64,000 nucleotides of DNA, taken from Salinimicrobium xinjiangense DSM 19287. Its GTDB lineage: Bacteria > Bacteroidota > Bacteroidia > Flavobacteriales > Flavobacteriaceae. Location of the stretch: NCBI RefSeq assembly GCF_000423585.1, contig NZ_AUIG01000002.1, forward strand, positions 186,001-250,000, written 5' to 3'. The position numbers and the translations under genes are program-made. A model generated the notes under the pieces. That model ran no database searches. It worked only from the letters and a program-made list of their open reading frames with translations, and was not told the DNA's origin. Below, in pieces: positions 1 through 8,999 of this stretch. Within the stretch, counting starts at the first letter, position 1; each line of letters starts with the position of its first letter.

Positions 1-618
1 TTCCTTCACTGTCTCATCAACAACGGCTTCTACCTTTGTCTCCCAGTCTTCAATAGTATTTGTATCCCAGGACGGCATCCTGTTACGCTGCAGGTAACCC
101 GGCACGTAATGAGCTGCAATTCCCGACAGCCTGCCCAGCTTGATCCCGTTCTTCTCATCAAGCTCAGGACTGCCTTGTAAAAAGATCATTTTTCCGTCAA
201 CAAAATCTGCATTTCCCGTATCATTGATGTAGCACAAAATTGCGTTGCGGGCAGCATCAATATGTGTAGGCATGGATTCCTTTGTTAGCGGAATATACTT
301 AGCACCACTTGTAGTACCTGAAGTTTTCGCAAAGTAGATAGGCTTTCCAGGCCACAAAACATCCTTTTCGCCCGCTACTACCTTTTCTACATAAGGTTTT
401 AGTTCTTCATAATCCCGTACCGGCACGCGGGCCGCATATTCTCTATACCCTGAGATATTTTCGAAACCATGATCTCTTCCAAACTCAGTTTTTGCTGCTT
501 TCTTTAGTAGATGCTCAAAAACTTTTTTCTGGGTTTCCACAGGTTTGGAAGCCCAGGAATTGATCTGGCGCTGAATATAGGCTGCGAAAATTTTGGCTGC
601 AAATGACTTTACTGACAT
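1..618 (-). CDS. GH3-family acyl-acid amido synthetase (auxin-responsive promoter family), 3' end cut by window
   Basis: The visible 206 residues are the N-terminal part. They read MSVKSFAAKI and carry the family ATP/AMP motif TSGTTSGAKYIP at residues 99-110, followed by a region typical of bacterial GH3 proteins. GH3 enzymes are ANL-superfamily adenylating enzymes that join an acyl acid to an amino acid or amine; bacterial substrates are largely unknown. The ATG at 616-618 lies 125 bp downstream of the M23 peptidase start on the same strand, with the M23 stop only 5 bp away, so the two are probably co-transcribed. The open frame continues to base 1. The plant link in the family name does not imply an auxin role here. 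The family call is firm; the substrate is unknown. Confidence 0.85.
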   Translation of the reverse strand, partial: MSVKSFAAKIFAAYIQRQINSWASKPVETQKKVFEHLLKKAAKTEFGRDHGFENISGYREYAARVPVRDYEELKPYVEKVVAGEKDVLWPGKPIYFAKTSGTTSGAKYIPLTKESMPTHIDAARNAILCYINDTGNADFVDGKMIFLQGSPELDEKNGIKLGRLSGIAAHYVPGYLQRNRMPSWDTNTIEDWETKVEAVVDETVKE

Positions 619-623
619 AATAA

Positions 624-1493
624 TTATTCAAAATCAATGAAATCTGTGGGGTTAACCGGCTGCCCTTCACTCCACAATTCAAAATGCAGATGAGGCCCGG
701 TAGAGTACTCTCCGGTCGAACCGGCTGTGGCAATAACTTCGCCTCTCAGAACCCTTTCTCCCTGCTCTTTTGTGAGGGAGGAATTGTGTTTGTAAATGGA
801 AATAAGTCCATAACTGTGCTCTATAATAATAACATTGCCCGTCTCTGCCGTCCAGGCAGCAAAGATCACAGTGCCGTCTGCCACAGATTTTACCGGAGCA
901 TTATGGGAAGCTACTATGTCCACACCAAAATGTTTAGCCTTGATATTATAGCCTTCAGAAAAAGGACCTTTTAAAGGAGGAAAAAGTGCGTAATTCGCTC
1001 TGGAGGTAGCAGTTTCCAAAAAGTTATATTTATCCTCCTGTACCACCATTTCCCGTAGTAGGGTATCTTCCCGGGAAGGATTTAGATTAACTTCATCGGG
1101 ATTTAGTCTATTGGCTTCCATGAGAGAATCTCTGTTAAATTGAGCAGGTTTGACATCTCCCGATAAAACTCTTTTTATAGAATTAAGATATTGATTGTTA
1201 AGCTCAACGACAGTCTGAAGGGAATCCGTTTGATAAGCCAGATTTAGTGCTCTCTGCTGAAGTTCTGTTGAAGAGTACCCGGGGATATATTCTCTTAATC
1301 CGGTAAATGCGATTAAAACAGTAGTGCCGGCAATTAAAAGTATTGCCGAAAGCGTAACCACCACAAACACGTTGAGCCTTGTAAGTCTAAAAGATAATTT
1401 TTCCTCAAAAGTGTCTTCATTTAAAATGACCAACCTGTATTTGTGAAGGAGTTTCTGAGCAAAATTTCTTTTATGTTCTGTGTTTTCTGTCAT
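624..1493 (-). CDS. M23 family metallopeptidase (LytM-like), membrane anchored
   Basis: This 289-residue protein has a short cytoplasmic N-terminus, one transmembrane segment at about residues 41-64, a probable coiled linker and a C-terminal M23 domain. Zinc ligands are visible as HFGVD (H188, D192) and the HLHFELW motif (H268, H270). M23 enzymes cleave peptidoglycan peptide cross-links, or act as LytM regulators when degenerate; here the ligands are complete. The open frame extends upstream to a TTG at 1511, but the promoter element TATCTTTG lies at 1509-1516, so the ATG at 1493 is the likely start. It sits just upstream of the GH3-type synthetase gene, 5 bp apart. Confidence 0.9.
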   Translation of the reverse strand: MTENTEHKRNFAQKLLHKYRLVILNEDTFEEKLSFRLTRLNVFVVVTLSAILLIAGTTVLIAFTGLREYIPGYSSTELQQRALNLAYQTDSLQTVVELNNQYLNSIKRVLSGDVKPAQFNRDSLMEANRLNPDEVNLNPSREDTLLREMVVQEDKYNFLETATSRANYALFPPLKGPFSEGYNIKAKHFGVDIVASHNAPVKSVADGTVIFAAWTAETGNVIIIEHSYGLISIYKHNSSLTKEQGERVLRGEVIATAGSTGEYSTGPHLHFELWSEGQPVNPTDFIDFE

Positions 1494-1508
1494 TTTTAAA
1501 TCCTTGGG

Positions 1509-1516
1509 CAAAGATA
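1509..1516 (-). promoter_or_regulatory. Bacteroidota -7 promoter element TATCTTTG for the M23 peptidase gene
   Basis: An exact TAnnTTTG match on the minus strand, with the G 15 nt upstream of the ATG. It overlaps the alternative TTG start at 1511 and so argues against that start. I see no convincing -33 TTTG. Confidence 0.6.
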
Positions 1517-1578
1517 TGATAAAGATATTTTAAACTGCTTTTATCTCTTTGGAAACAGATCAATTAAAGTTTTATTAT

Positions 1579-1586
1579 TAACTTTG
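1579..1586 (+). promoter_or_regulatory. -7 promoter element TAACTTTG for tatA
   Basis: An exact TAnnTTTG match ending 19 nt before the tatA ATG, giving a leader of about 15 nt. It supports the ATG at 1606 over the upstream TTG at 1597. Confidence 0.6.
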
Positions 1587-1605
1587 CTGCATTAAATTGA
1601 TTATT

Positions 1606-1803
1606 ATGAGTGCAGTACTTTTACCATTACAGATTGGAGCACCACAAATCATCTTAATTGTGATCGTTGTGTTGTTGTTGTTCGGAGGAAGAAAGATCCC
1701 TGAACTTATGAGAGGATTGGGTAGCGGAATCAAAGAATTTAAGGACGCTTCCAAAGATGATGCTCCTTCGGCCAAGACAGAAGAAGATAAAAAGAGATTA
1801 TAA
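1606..1803 (+). CDS. tatA: Sec-independent protein translocase subunit TatA/TatE
   Basis: A 65-residue protein beginning MSAVLLPLQIGAPQ, with one N-terminal transmembrane helix ending in the family motif FGGRKIPELMRGLG, then a charged amphipathic tail. TatA oligomers form the pore that exports folded twin-arginine signal proteins; TatC is not in this window. The gene stands alone between divergent M23 and convergent DUF4837 genes, with its own promoter and terminator. A TTG lies three codons upstream in frame, but the promoter position favours the ATG. The length is short but normal for Bacteroidota TatA. Confidence 0.93.
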   Translation: MSAVLLPLQIGAPQIILIVIVVLLLFGGRKIPELMRGLGSGIKEFKDASKDDAPSAKTEEDKKRL

Positions 1804-1830
1804 TATTTAATCTTTAAAATAGAATTTTTT

Positions 1831-1857
1831 AAAACCCAACTTGCGTTGGGTTTTTTT
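1831..1857. terminator. Bidirectional intrinsic terminator between tatA and DUF4837 gene
   Basis: A perfect 10-bp stem, AAAACCCAAC / GTTGGGTTTT, with a TTGC loop and T-runs on both strands. It lies between two convergent genes. Confidence 0.88.
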
Positions 1858-1864
1858 GTGCTCC

Positions 1865-2839
1865 TTATTTTATTTTTGCCGATTTAAGTATGGCTTCTAA
1901 CTCGAGCATATTCTCACGCTTACGGGCCGACGGAGCAAAAGCAAAACCTTCAAGCACTACGATCCTTTCATTTTCTTCATCAATAACTGCATAATTAAGA
2001 AAGGGACCTGCCATAAAGGCTCCCTTAACTTCCCATGTTCCTTTTGTTTCATAGGCAAATTTCCCGTCAATCTGTGATTCGAACAGGTAAGGAGCATAGG
2101 CTGCTTCCGTGATCATGTAAGTACCCTCTGTTGGACCCGGGATATGGGTTTGACCTATAGAATCACGCATTTCAATGATGTTCCCAATAATATTTGTATC
2201 CTTTAAAATAGTGTTCATTGGTACCTCATATACAAGGATCTCCATACTGCCATGAGGTATGTCTTTCCTGATCCAATAAAAATCATCTGTTTCCTTTGCA
2301 TATCGGTAAGCAGTCGGAAATTTTAGGCTCACTCCCAGATTCTTTTCAAGAGGTTCTGTGTCTTTAAGAGATTTTCTAATGCGACGCTGTTGCTCTTTAA
2401 TTTCTGTCTCTTTAAATGAACTTATGATCTTCTGGGCATTCTGCTCCAGTAAATTAATAACTTCTTCACTGTTTTCTCCGGTAATTAGAACTCCTTTTTG
2501 CGGGCGGGCATATGCATTTTCAGCCATTTTAATTCCTGCTTCCTTACCTGTTTGTACCTGAAGAAAAAGCCTGTTCTTTCTTGCAAATCCCTGATATGCC
2601 TCGGGTGGCATCTGGCTTATAGAGAACAACGGCTCTTCCTGGGGGAGGCCGTCTACAGGGGCTGCAAGATGTTTCCTAACAGCTTCCCCTACTTCCCCAT
2701 TCCATAAATCATTCGGCATTACAACGGTTAGATCGTTGATCTTTCCCGAAGAACTGGTAAGAATAACTGCATCCTTTTTGCCGTCTTCACAGCCGGTTAA
2801 AACGAAAAGTAAAGAGAATAAAGCTAGAATTTGTTTCAT
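1865..2839 (-). CDS. DUF4837 family lipoprotein
   Basis: A 324-residue protein with a lipoprotein signal peptide (lipobox LTGC at residues 14-17), so a mature lipoprotein in the inner or outer membrane. The rest resembles the DUF4837 family, which is common in Flavobacteria and has no known function. It follows the lytic transglycosylase gene by 21 bp on the same strand and is probably the last gene of a pgk-transglycosylase-DUF4837 unit. Its repeated company with a cell-wall hydrolase hints at an envelope role, but that is inference only. Confidence 0.8.
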   Translation of the reverse strand: MKQILALFSLLFVLTGCEDGKKDAVILTSSSGKINDLTVVMPNDLWNGEVGEAVRKHLAAPVDGLPQEEPLFSISQMPPEAYQGFARKNRLFLQVQTGKEAGIKMAENAYARPQKGVLITGENSEEVINLLEQNAQKIISSFKETEIKEQQRRIRKSLKDTEPLEKNLGVSLKFPTAYRYAKETDDFYWIRKDIPHGSMEILVYEVPMNTILKDTNIIGNIIEMRDSIGQTHIPGPTEGTYMITEAAYAPYLFESQIDGKFAYETKGTWEVKGAFMAGPFLNYAVIDEENERIVVLEGFAFAPSARKRENMLELEAILKSAKIK

Positions 2840-2860
2840 AATAGGTGGTTTTGTCGGAGG

Positions 2861-4435
2861 TTATCCGTCAGAGAGTTTAAGTTTCATACCAGGTTTTAAC
2901 CGGTTACTTCTCATGTTGTTGAGGTTCTTAATTTGTTGTACTGTAACCCCGGGGAATTTTTTCGAAATACTCCACAGGGAATCTCCGTGTTTTACAGTGT
3001 ATATTTTTGGAGAAGCAGTACCGGAAGCTGTAGAAGTATTGTTCTGCGGATAAATAATAAGACGCTGACCTATCCTAAGGTTATTACTTCTAAGACTGTT
3101 CCATTGTTTTATCTGGCTTACCCCTACTCCATATCTCTCCGCTATTTTCCCCAGATAATCTCCGCTTCTTACACGGTACCGTATGGGAGCTCCAGATTCC
3201 ACGAGTTGTGGCAAGGTTTCCTCTTTCTTCTGCTCCAGGGCTTCTGCATAACCGTAAATAGCCTGTTCATTATTAACAAAGAGTCCGGTTTTATTCCGCG
3301 GAAGTCTCAGGCTATAACTTTTGCCCTCAATAAAAGGAATAACATCAAGTTTGTAGCTTGGATTCAGGAATTGCAACATCTCTTTTTCCACTCCCGTGAC
3401 TTCCGTGATCTGTTCAAAAGTCAGCATCTTTTTAGTATGAATCGTGTCGGTTTCAAAGTACGTTGCTCTGGGGTTTGGAGGTTGGAATCCATGTTCTTCG
3501 GCGTATTCAAAGATATAGAGGGTGGCCAGGAAAGCCGGCACATATCCTGCTGTTTCACGTGGAAGATAAGGTCGAAGGTTCCAGTAACTGGTTGAACCTC
3601 CGCTACGCCTAATGGCCTTGGAAACATTCCCGGGTCCTGAATTATAGGAAGCCAGGACAAGATCCCAGTCTTCAAAAACCCTGTACAGGGTAGAGAGATA
3701 CTGCGCTGCAGCCTCTGTCGCCAGTACAGGGTCCATTCTTTCGTCAACATAAGAACTCACATCCAAACCGTGCATCTTACCCGTGGCAAACATGAACTGC
3801 CATAAACCGGTAGCACCTACACGAGAACGTGCCCGTGGATTTAAGGCCGATTCCACTATCGCGAGATATTTGATCTCTAAAGGAATATTATAAATATCCA
3901 GCTTCTGCTCAAAAAGAGGAAAATAATAGGTGCTAAGCGCCATTAGACGCTCCATTCCCTTTTTGTTGCGTTTTAAATAGGATTTAATAACATTCTCGAG
4001 CAGCGGATTGTACTCCACATTAAAGGGAGTCTTAGCATTCAGCTTCTCAAGCCGCATCTTCAGAGTGTCTGTAGGCAGCTCATTAAAAACTACTTCATTA
4101 TACTCCTGGTTTAAAAGAGAGTCTTTAAGACTGAGGTATAAACTGGATTCAAATAGTTCTTTTTGCCAAAGAGAATCGATCATTGCAGCACCGGGGTCAT
4201 CCAAAAGTGCAAAAACAAGAGAATCTTTGATTATCTTATGAACAGGAACGTTATTGGCAAGGTCTACGTCATTACTGTTAAGCAACAGGAAAAAATCCTG
4301 TTCAGGAAGCCTTATGGTATCGCCGGTTTCTCCCTTCTCCTGTCCCTCTACATTCTTAGCTTCGGTTTTTACATCCTGGGCAACTGCAAACATGGACATG
4401 AGCAGCATCAAAAAGGGCAAATATTTTTTCATCAT
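2861..4435 (-). CDS. LysM-containing lytic transglycosylase (MltD-like)
   Basis: A 524-residue protein with a signal peptide (MMKKYLPFLMLLMSMFAVAQ), an SLT lysozyme-like domain at about residues 180-310 and two C-terminal LysM peptidoglycan-binding repeats at about 417-460 and 478-522. The SLT motif ESALNPRARSRVGATGLWQF gives catalytic Glu195. Such enzymes cleave MurNAc-GlcNAc bonds with formation of 1,6-anhydroMurNAc in the periplasm. Two ATGs (4435, 4432) are equally possible. It lies 54 bp downstream of pgk and 21 bp upstream of the DUF4837 lipoprotein gene, all on the minus strand. It could feed the salvage genes at 42-59 kb with muropeptides. Confidence 0.93.
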   Translation of the reverse strand: MMKKYLPFLMLLMSMFAVAQDVKTEAKNVEGQEKGETGDTIRLPEQDFFLLLNSNDVDLANNVPVHKIIKDSLVFALLDDPGAAMIDSLWQKELFESSLYLSLKDSLLNQEYNEVVFNELPTDTLKMRLEKLNAKTPFNVEYNPLLENVIKSYLKRNKKGMERLMALSTYYFPLFEQKLDIYNIPLEIKYLAIVESALNPRARSRVGATGLWQFMFATGKMHGLDVSSYVDERMDPVLATEAAAQYLSTLYRVFEDWDLVLASYNSGPGNVSKAIRRSGGSTSYWNLRPYLPRETAGYVPAFLATLYIFEYAEEHGFQPPNPRATYFETDTIHTKKMLTFEQITEVTGVEKEMLQFLNPSYKLDVIPFIEGKSYSLRLPRNKTGLFVNNEQAIYGYAEALEQKKEETLPQLVESGAPIRYRVRSGDYLGKIAERYGVGVSQIKQWNSLRSNNLRIGQRLIIYPQNNTSTASGTASPKIYTVKHGDSLWSISKKFPGVTVQQIKNLNNMRSNRLKPGMKLKLSDG

Positions 4436-4489
4436 AAAGTCATTTCTCTGCGATCAGTAAGATTAAAACCTTCAATTATCATACCTTTT

Positions 4490-5671
4490 TTATTTCAAAG
4501 CTTCAATTCCGGGCAGGCTTTTACCCTCAAGCATTTCGAGCATAGCGCCTCCGCCCGTTGATACGTAGCTCACCTGGTCTTCAAGACCGAACTTTTTCAC
4601 CGCGGCAACAGAGTCTCCTCCTCCTACCAGGGAAAAAGCTCCGTTTCTGGTTGCGGCCGCAATATGTTCTCCAATAGCAATAGTTCCTTTAGCAAATGGC
4701 TGCATTTCAAAAACTCCCATTGGACCGTTCCAAAGAATAGTTTTTGATTTCTCAAGTACATCCCCATATTTTTTTACAGTTTCGGGACCAATATCCAGAC
4801 CCATCCAGTCATTTGGGATTTCATCTACAGGAACTATTTTAGTATTGGCATCTTCAGAAAATGAATCGGCCACGACAGAATCAACAGGAAGGTGGATCTT
4901 CACGCCTTTTTCTTCAGCCTTTTTTAAAATCTCCAGGGCCAGCTCCTGCTTGTCTTCTTCTACGAGAGAATTTCCGATATTTCCACCCTGGGCTTTTGTG
5001 AAAGTATAAGTCATACCACCTCCAATAATAAGATGATCAATCTTATCGAGAATATTTTCAATTACAGTGATCTTTGTAGATACTTTTGCGCCACCCAAAA
5101 CCGCAGTGACAGGGGATTGTGAATCTCCAAGGACCTTCTCCAGGCTGTCAATCTCTTTAGCCAGTAATGCTCCAAGACATTTGTCATCAAAATATTTGGC
5201 CACGATTGTAGTGGATGCATGGGCGCGATGCGCAGTTCCAAAGGCATCATTTACATAAATATCCCCCAGCATTGAAAGTTTTTTAGCAAAGTCTTCATCC
5301 CCTTTTTCTTCTTCGGTACCGAATCTTAAATTCTCCAGAAGCAGCACTTCGCCGGGTTTTAAATTTTCTGCCGCTTTTTGTGCCATTTCTCCAACTGTGT
5401 CGTCAACAAATTTCACCTGAACTCCAAGAATTTCAGAAGCTTTAGGAACCAGATGTTGCAGGGATTTTTTTTGCTCAGCTCCTTTTGGTCTTCCAAGATG
5501 AGACATCAATATGACGCTCCCTCCATCCTGTAAAATTTTATCTACGGTAGGTTTTGCACCTTCGATACGACTGGTATCCCCCACCTCTTGCCGGTCATTT
5601 AATGGCACATTAAAATCGACTCTTACAAGTGCTTTTTTATCTTTAAAATTATAATCATTTATGGTTTTCAT
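4490..5671 (-). CDS. pgk: Phosphoglycerate kinase
   Basis: A 393-residue protein of normal length. It has the N-terminal substrate motif VRVDFNVPL, the LSHLGRPKG-type basic patch, the nucleotide region [11 protein letters not shown] and the C-terminal GGGDSVAAV loop. It transfers the acyl phosphate of 1,3-bisphosphoglycerate to ADP in the cytosol (glycolysis). The frame stays open for 35 codons upstream, but MKTINDYNF at 5671 matches the family start, and the extension would run into holB. It is divergent from holB; a weak promoter-like TATCTTAG lies at 5704-5711 on the minus strand. Confidence 0.96.
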   Translation of the reverse strand: MKTINDYNFKDKKALVRVDFNVPLNDRQEVGDTSRIEGAKPTVDKILQDGGSVILMSHLGRPKGAEQKKSLQHLVPKASEILGVQVKFVDDTVGEMAQKAAENLKPGEVLLLENLRFGTEEEKGDEDFAKKLSMLGDIYVNDAFGTAHRAHASTTIVAKYFDDKCLGALLAKEIDSLEKVLGDSQSPVTAVLGGAKVSTKITVIENILDKIDHLIIGGGMTYTFTKAQGGNIGNSLVEEDKQELALEILKKAEEKGVKIHLPVDSVVADSFSEDANTKIVPVDEIPNDWMGLDIGPETVKKYGDVLEKSKTILWNGPMGVFEMQPFAKGTIAIGEHIAAATRNGAFSLVGGGDSVAAVKKFGLEDQVSYVSTGGGAMLEMLEGKSLPGIEALK

Positions 5672-5730
5672 ATGGAATAAATTATATTGAAATAAATTTT
5701 TCTCTAAGATATGAAAGTGTGGAGAAATTT

Positions 5731-5738
5731 TATCTTTG
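5731..5738 (+). promoter_or_regulatory. -7 promoter element TATCTTTG directly abutting the holB start
   Basis: An exact TAnnTTTG whose final G is four bases before the A of the holB ATG. With the element centred near -7, transcription would start at or next to the start codon, implying a leaderless message. Confidence 0.55.
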
Positions 5739-5741
5739 CTT

Positions 5742-6890
5742 ATGCTATTTTCTGAAGTTTTAGGCCTTCCGCACATTAAGAATCACCTTACCACAACAGC
5801 CGATAATGGCAGGATACCACATGCACAGTTATTTGTAGGTTCTGCCGGAAGTGGAACCCTTCCCATGGCCATAGCATACGCCCAATATATCCTGTGTGGC
5901 AACAGTAATTCAGAAAATATTTCCGGAAATACTTCCTGTAACTTAAAAATGAATAAACTGGCTCACCCCGACCTTCATTTTGCTTATCCGGTGGCCAACA
6001 ATGACAAGGTAAAGAAGAACGCTGTCTCTTCACATTTTACCGAAGAATGGCGGCAATTTGTAACTAATGAACCCTATGGAAGTTTATTTGACTGGTATCA
6101 AATGCTGGGAATAGAAAATAAACAAGGTAAAATTGGAGTAGATGAGGCTCAGGACATCGTGAAATCTCTTTCTCTTAAATCTTATGAAGGTGGCTATAAA
6201 GTTATGATCATATGGATGGCAGAAAAAATGAATGATTCCTGTGCGAACAAACTTCTTAAATTAATAGAAGAACCTCCGCAGAAGACACTATTCCTTTTTA
6301 TAACAGAAGAAGAGGAAAATATTATTCAAACCATCAGGTCGCGTTGTCAAACTATTCATTTTCCCCCTTTAAATGAATCGGTCATAGCCGAAGGTCTTGA
6401 AAAAGGAGAAAATTGTGATCCTGCACAGGCGATGACCATTGCCCATAGAGCAAATGGCAATTTTACCAACGCACTTCATATTTTTAGACAAAACGCAGGA
6501 GATGAACAATTCGAGGAGTGGTTCATATCATGGGTGCGCACCGCATTCAAAGCAAAGGGAAATAAAGCAGCTCTGGCCGAATTGCTTACCTGGAGTGAAA
6601 AGATTGCCGGCACCGGGAGAGAATCGCAGAAAAAATTCCTCCTTTATTGCATGGATTTTTTCAGGCAGGCCCTTATGCATAATTACAAGGCAAACAGTCT
6701 CGTTTTCATGGAGCCGCAAACAAAAGGTTTTAAACTGGAAAAATTTGCTCCCTTTATAACAGGAAACAACATCATAGGAATCACCAGAGAACTCGAGGAC
6801 GCAGTTTATCACATTGAAAGGAATGGTAATGCAAAAATTATTCTCACAGATCTTTCAATTAAGCTTACCAGATTAATTCACAAAAACTAA
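5742..6890 (+). CDS. holB: DNA polymerase III delta-prime subunit
   Basis: A 382-residue AAA+ clamp-loader protein. The N-terminus [16 protein letters not shown] is followed by a degenerate P-loop region (VGSAGSGTL), as usual for the non-ATPase delta-prime subunit. The SRC motif is present as IRSRCQ. The zinc module is eroded: only two Cys flank the stretch [15 protein letters not shown] where classical clamp loaders have four. It loads the sliding clamp at the replication fork. The start is the ATG at 5742; a TTG at 5736 overlaps the promoter element and is unlikely. The next gene, a DoxX-like membrane protein, begins 3 bp after the stop. Confidence 0.9.
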   Translation: MLFSEVLGLPHIKNHLTTTADNGRIPHAQLFVGSAGSGTLPMAIAYAQYILCGNSNSENISGNTSCNLKMNKLAHPDLHFAYPVANNDKVKKNAVSSHFTEEWRQFVTNEPYGSLFDWYQMLGIENKQGKIGVDEAQDIVKSLSLKSYEGGYKVMIIWMAEKMNDSCANKLLKLIEEPPQKTLFLFITEEEENIIQTIRSRCQTIHFPPLNESVIAEGLEKGENCDPAQAMTIAHRANGNFTNALHIFRQNAGDEQFEEWFISWVRTAFKAKGNKAALAELLTWSEKIAGTGRESQKKFLLYCMDFFRQALMHNYKANSLVFMEPQTKGFKLEKFAPFITGNNIIGITRELEDAVYHIERNGNAKIILTDLSIKLTRLIHKN

Positions 6891-6893
6891 TTC

Positions 6894-7295
6894 ATGATGG
6901 ATAATTTTATTTCGAATATCCCTGTTTACCTCATTTTGATCTTTACCGTTATTACTTTTTTACAGTCGGGTATCGATAAGATCGCGGACTGGAAGGGGAA
7001 CTACGGCTGGCTCACAGGTCATTTTAAAGGAACATTCATGGGGGGAATGGTATCCCTGCTGTTGGGAATCATCCTAATACTGGAAGTAATTACAGGCCTA
7101 CTTGCCCTGGCTGCAATTTTCACCCTCTGGTTTAGTGATGATCTTTCCCTGGCCTTATGGTCGTTAGGCCTGGCGGGACTAACTCTTTTAATGCTTTTAT
7201 TCGGTCAAAGAGTAGCAAAAGATTATGCCGGTGCATTCACCATAGTCGGATATTTTATGGTCATTATCTTCGGAATATTTCTCCTTACCGCATAA
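6894..7295 (+). CDS. DoxX-like small integral membrane protein
   Basis: A 133-residue hydrophobic protein with about four transmembrane helices (roughly residues 9-27, 50-75, 80-103 and 110-132). The motif LQSGIDKIADWKGN near the end of helix 1 resembles the DoxX/DoxD-like family. Family members are poorly understood; some are tied to oxidative stress or quinone chemistry. It starts 3-6 bp after holB (two candidate ATGs, 6894 and 6897), so it is co-transcribed with a replication gene, probably by chance of operon packing. No catalytic residues can be named. Confidence 0.7.
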   Translation: MMDNFISNIPVYLILIFTVITFLQSGIDKIADWKGNYGWLTGHFKGTFMGGMVSLLLGIILILEVITGLLALAAIFTLWFSDDLSLALWSLGLAGLTLLMLLFGQRVAKDYAGAFTIVGYFMVIIFGIFLLTA

Positions 7296-7324
7296 AAAAA
7301 GGGTTCCAAAACGGAACCCTTTTT
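7294..7324. terminator. Bidirectional terminator between DoxX-like and OmpH-like genes
   Basis: An 8-bp stem AGGGTTCC / GGAACCCT with loop AAAAC, preceded by an A-run and followed by a T-run, serving both convergent genes. Confidence 0.88.
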
Positions 7325-7342
7325 AATATTCTTATTTTTCAT

Positions 7343-7873
7343 CTATTCTTCTGAAGCAGTTTCTTCCACTGTTGCACCTTCATTAAGCTCTGCCAGGATC
7401 TCCTGTGTAATATCCAGCCCTTCCTCTGCATACATGATATTAGCAGATTCATTGGAACCAAAGATATAAGTGTAATCGTTCTCTTCTCCGTAAACCTTAA
7501 CAAAATCCTTCACCTTGTTAATTAGAGAGTCAATAACTACGTCACCTTCCTGTCTAAGTTGTCCACTTCTCATTTGCTGTTGTTGTTGAAGCATTTGCTG
7601 CTTTTGCATCAACTCCTCCTGGGCAGCCTGTCTCTCTGCTTCAGACATTGTTGCCATGTTTTCTCTAAATGCCATAACCTCCTGTTGAAAACCCTGTGCT
7701 GCAGAATCCAGTTGCCTCTTAAGGTCTTCTGATCTCTGTGTAAAATCAGCTTCTACTTTTTTCATCTCAGAATACTCCTGAACAAGGACAGTCGTATCAA
7801 CATAAGCCATTTTGTTTTTCTCACAAGAAGTGAAAATTGCTCCAAGCGAAAGAACCAATATTAATTTTTTCAT
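7343..7873 (-). CDS. OmpH/Skp-family periplasmic chaperone-like lipoprotein
   Basis: A 176-residue protein with a lipoprotein signal (lipobox FTSC, residues 14-17), then a long Gln/Glu-rich coiled coil (about residues 35-115, including a QQQQQ run) and a C-terminal segment DYTYIFGSNESANIMY typical of OmpH. Skp/OmpH trimers hold unfolded outer-membrane proteins in the periplasm. Unlike E. coli Skp, this copy appears lipid-anchored, and it ends in an acidic tail. It has its own promoter and is not linked to bamA in this window. It may be one of several OmpH paralogues, which are usual in Flavobacteria. Confidence 0.85.
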   Translation of the reverse strand: MKKLILVLSLGAIFTSCEKNKMAYVDTTVLVQEYSEMKKVEADFTQRSEDLKRQLDSAAQGFQQEVMAFRENMATMSEAERQAAQEELMQKQQMLQQQQQMRSGQLRQEGDVVIDSLINKVKDFVKVYGEENDYTYIFGSNESANIMYAEEGLDITQEILAELNEGATVEETASEE

Positions 7874-7896
7874 TTTCTAATTATAATTGTTTGGCG

Positions 7897-7904
7897 CAAA
7901 ATTA
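7897..7904 (-). promoter_or_regulatory. -7 promoter element TAATTTTG for the OmpH-like gene
   Basis: An exact TAnnTTTG on the minus strand, 24 nt upstream of the ATG at 7873. The rest of the spacer 7905-8100 holds nothing I recognise. Confidence 0.5.
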
Positions 7905-8100
7905 AGAAAGGATTTGAATTGACTCCTCAAATTTCCGTTTTTCTGGCACCATAGGTTTTTCAAATACTTCAAGAATTCCTTATCAGGAACCTTTATCAAA
8001 AATCACCTCCAAAGAGGGGTCTTTTAAACTTTGCAGAATAAAAGTAAAGGTGCAACAGGTTTAAAGCTGTAAAAGCTCGTTAAATCGCCTTAAAATGCGT

Positions 8101-8958
8101 TTATCTGGATTTTCTAAAGAAATAGGCAAGGGAGGAATAGTTCCCGGTAGACCTGGCCTTTAGATTAGAGCTGACACCGGTTTTTATCGCTCTAAATATA
8201 TTTGAAGAACCATTCTTGTAATTTTCCGAAAGCAGGCTTACATAAAAGGCATCAAAAAAAAGCCCTTTTTGAGAGGTGAGGGAAAAATGTTTTGTTTTAA
8301 AAATTTCCTTCATCGCATCTGCAGAAAAGTGATAAAGGTGACGGGGCACATCATAGGCTGCCCAAAATTTTTTATACACTTCTGCATCGTGACTTTTAAA
8401 ATTAGGTACAGCGATCACAAGAAGACCATCAGGTTTTAAAAGACGGTCAAGTTCCTCAATCTGTTTTTCCAGATCGGGGACATGTTCCAAAACATGCCAC
8501 ATGCTAATTACATCAAAAGAGTTCTCGGGAAAGGCAGCCGAATCTTCATTAAGCTCTACTCCTTTTTCAGCAGCAAGTTTTCGGGCTCCGGGATTTGGTT
8601 CGGCTCCCAATATTTCCCATCCCCTGTTTTTTGCTTCGGCTAAAAAATCACCTGTCCCTGCTCCAATATCTAAAATTTTCCCTTTCTGCGGAACTTCTTT
8701 TTCTATCCACTTTATCTTTCTGCCCAACATTAAAGATTTTACCTGTTGATAAATCCTGTCTATAAATGTCCTTTTTGAATCTGTATGGGAAATGTATTTA
8801 TCGCTTTTATAGTAAGCAGGTAATTTATCCTCTTCCGGCCACGGAAAAGTTATAAGCATATCCAGATCTTCTGCTTTTCGCAATTCAAATTTCTCTCCAC
8901 TTACAGTGTGGTCCTTACAAATTAGAAAAGCTTCTTCTGAATATTTAATAGGAAACAT
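8101..8958 (-). CDS. Class I SAM-dependent methyltransferase
   Basis: A 285-residue protein. Motif I, ILDIGAGTGDFL, is at about residues 95-106, followed by the acidic motif GAEPNP and by FDVISMWHVLEHV, a pattern of the Methyltransf_23/11 group. The N-terminal 60 residues contain a short region (DHTVSGEKFEL) found in Flavobacterial homologues. The substrate is unknown. It is the last gene of the DUF4175-ybeY-mnmG operon; its ATG lies 18 bp beyond a parS site that fills the 41-bp gap to mnmG. Members of this subfamily often modify sugars or lipids of surface glycans, but nothing here decides that. Confidence 0.85.
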   Translation of the reverse strand: MFPIKYSEEAFLICKDHTVSGEKFELRKAEDLDMLITFPWPEEDKLPAYYKSDKYISHTDSKRTFIDRIYQQVKSLMLGRKIKWIEKEVPQKGKILDIGAGTGDFLAEAKNRGWEILGAEPNPGARKLAAEKGVELNEDSAAFPENSFDVISMWHVLEHVPDLEKQIEELDRLLKPDGLLVIAVPNFKSHDAEVYKKFWAAYDVPRHLYHFSADAMKEIFKTKHFSLTSQKGLFFDAFYVSLLSENYKNGSSNIFRAIKTGVSSNLKARSTGNYSSLAYFFRKSR

Positions 8959-8975
8959 AGAGGATTTTAGAATGA

Positions 8976-8991
8976 TGTTCCACGTGGAACT
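8976..8991. promoter_or_regulatory. parS: ParB-binding site parS (15 of 16 match)
   Basis: TGTTCCACGTGGAACt contains the perfect 14-bp palindrome GTTCCACGTGGAAC (8977-8990). The general bacterial parS is TGTTNCACGTGNAACA. It lies in the gap between mnmG and the methyltransferase gene. ParB spreads from such sites to organise and segregate the origin region. The match is sequence-based; binding is inferred. Confidence 0.85.
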
Positions 8992-8999
8992 ATTGAAAT

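Noticed and set aside
1-618. GH3 auxin-family gene as a transfer from plants
   Set aside because: Bacterial GH3 homologues are common in Bacteroidota; base composition looks like its neighbours.
684-974. Open frame of 96 codons opposite the M23 gene
   Set aside because: Lies fully antisense to a well-supported gene, has no family features and no promoter; a shadow frame. The same holds for the many long frames opposite mnmG, DUF4175, rnr, lepA and GH20.
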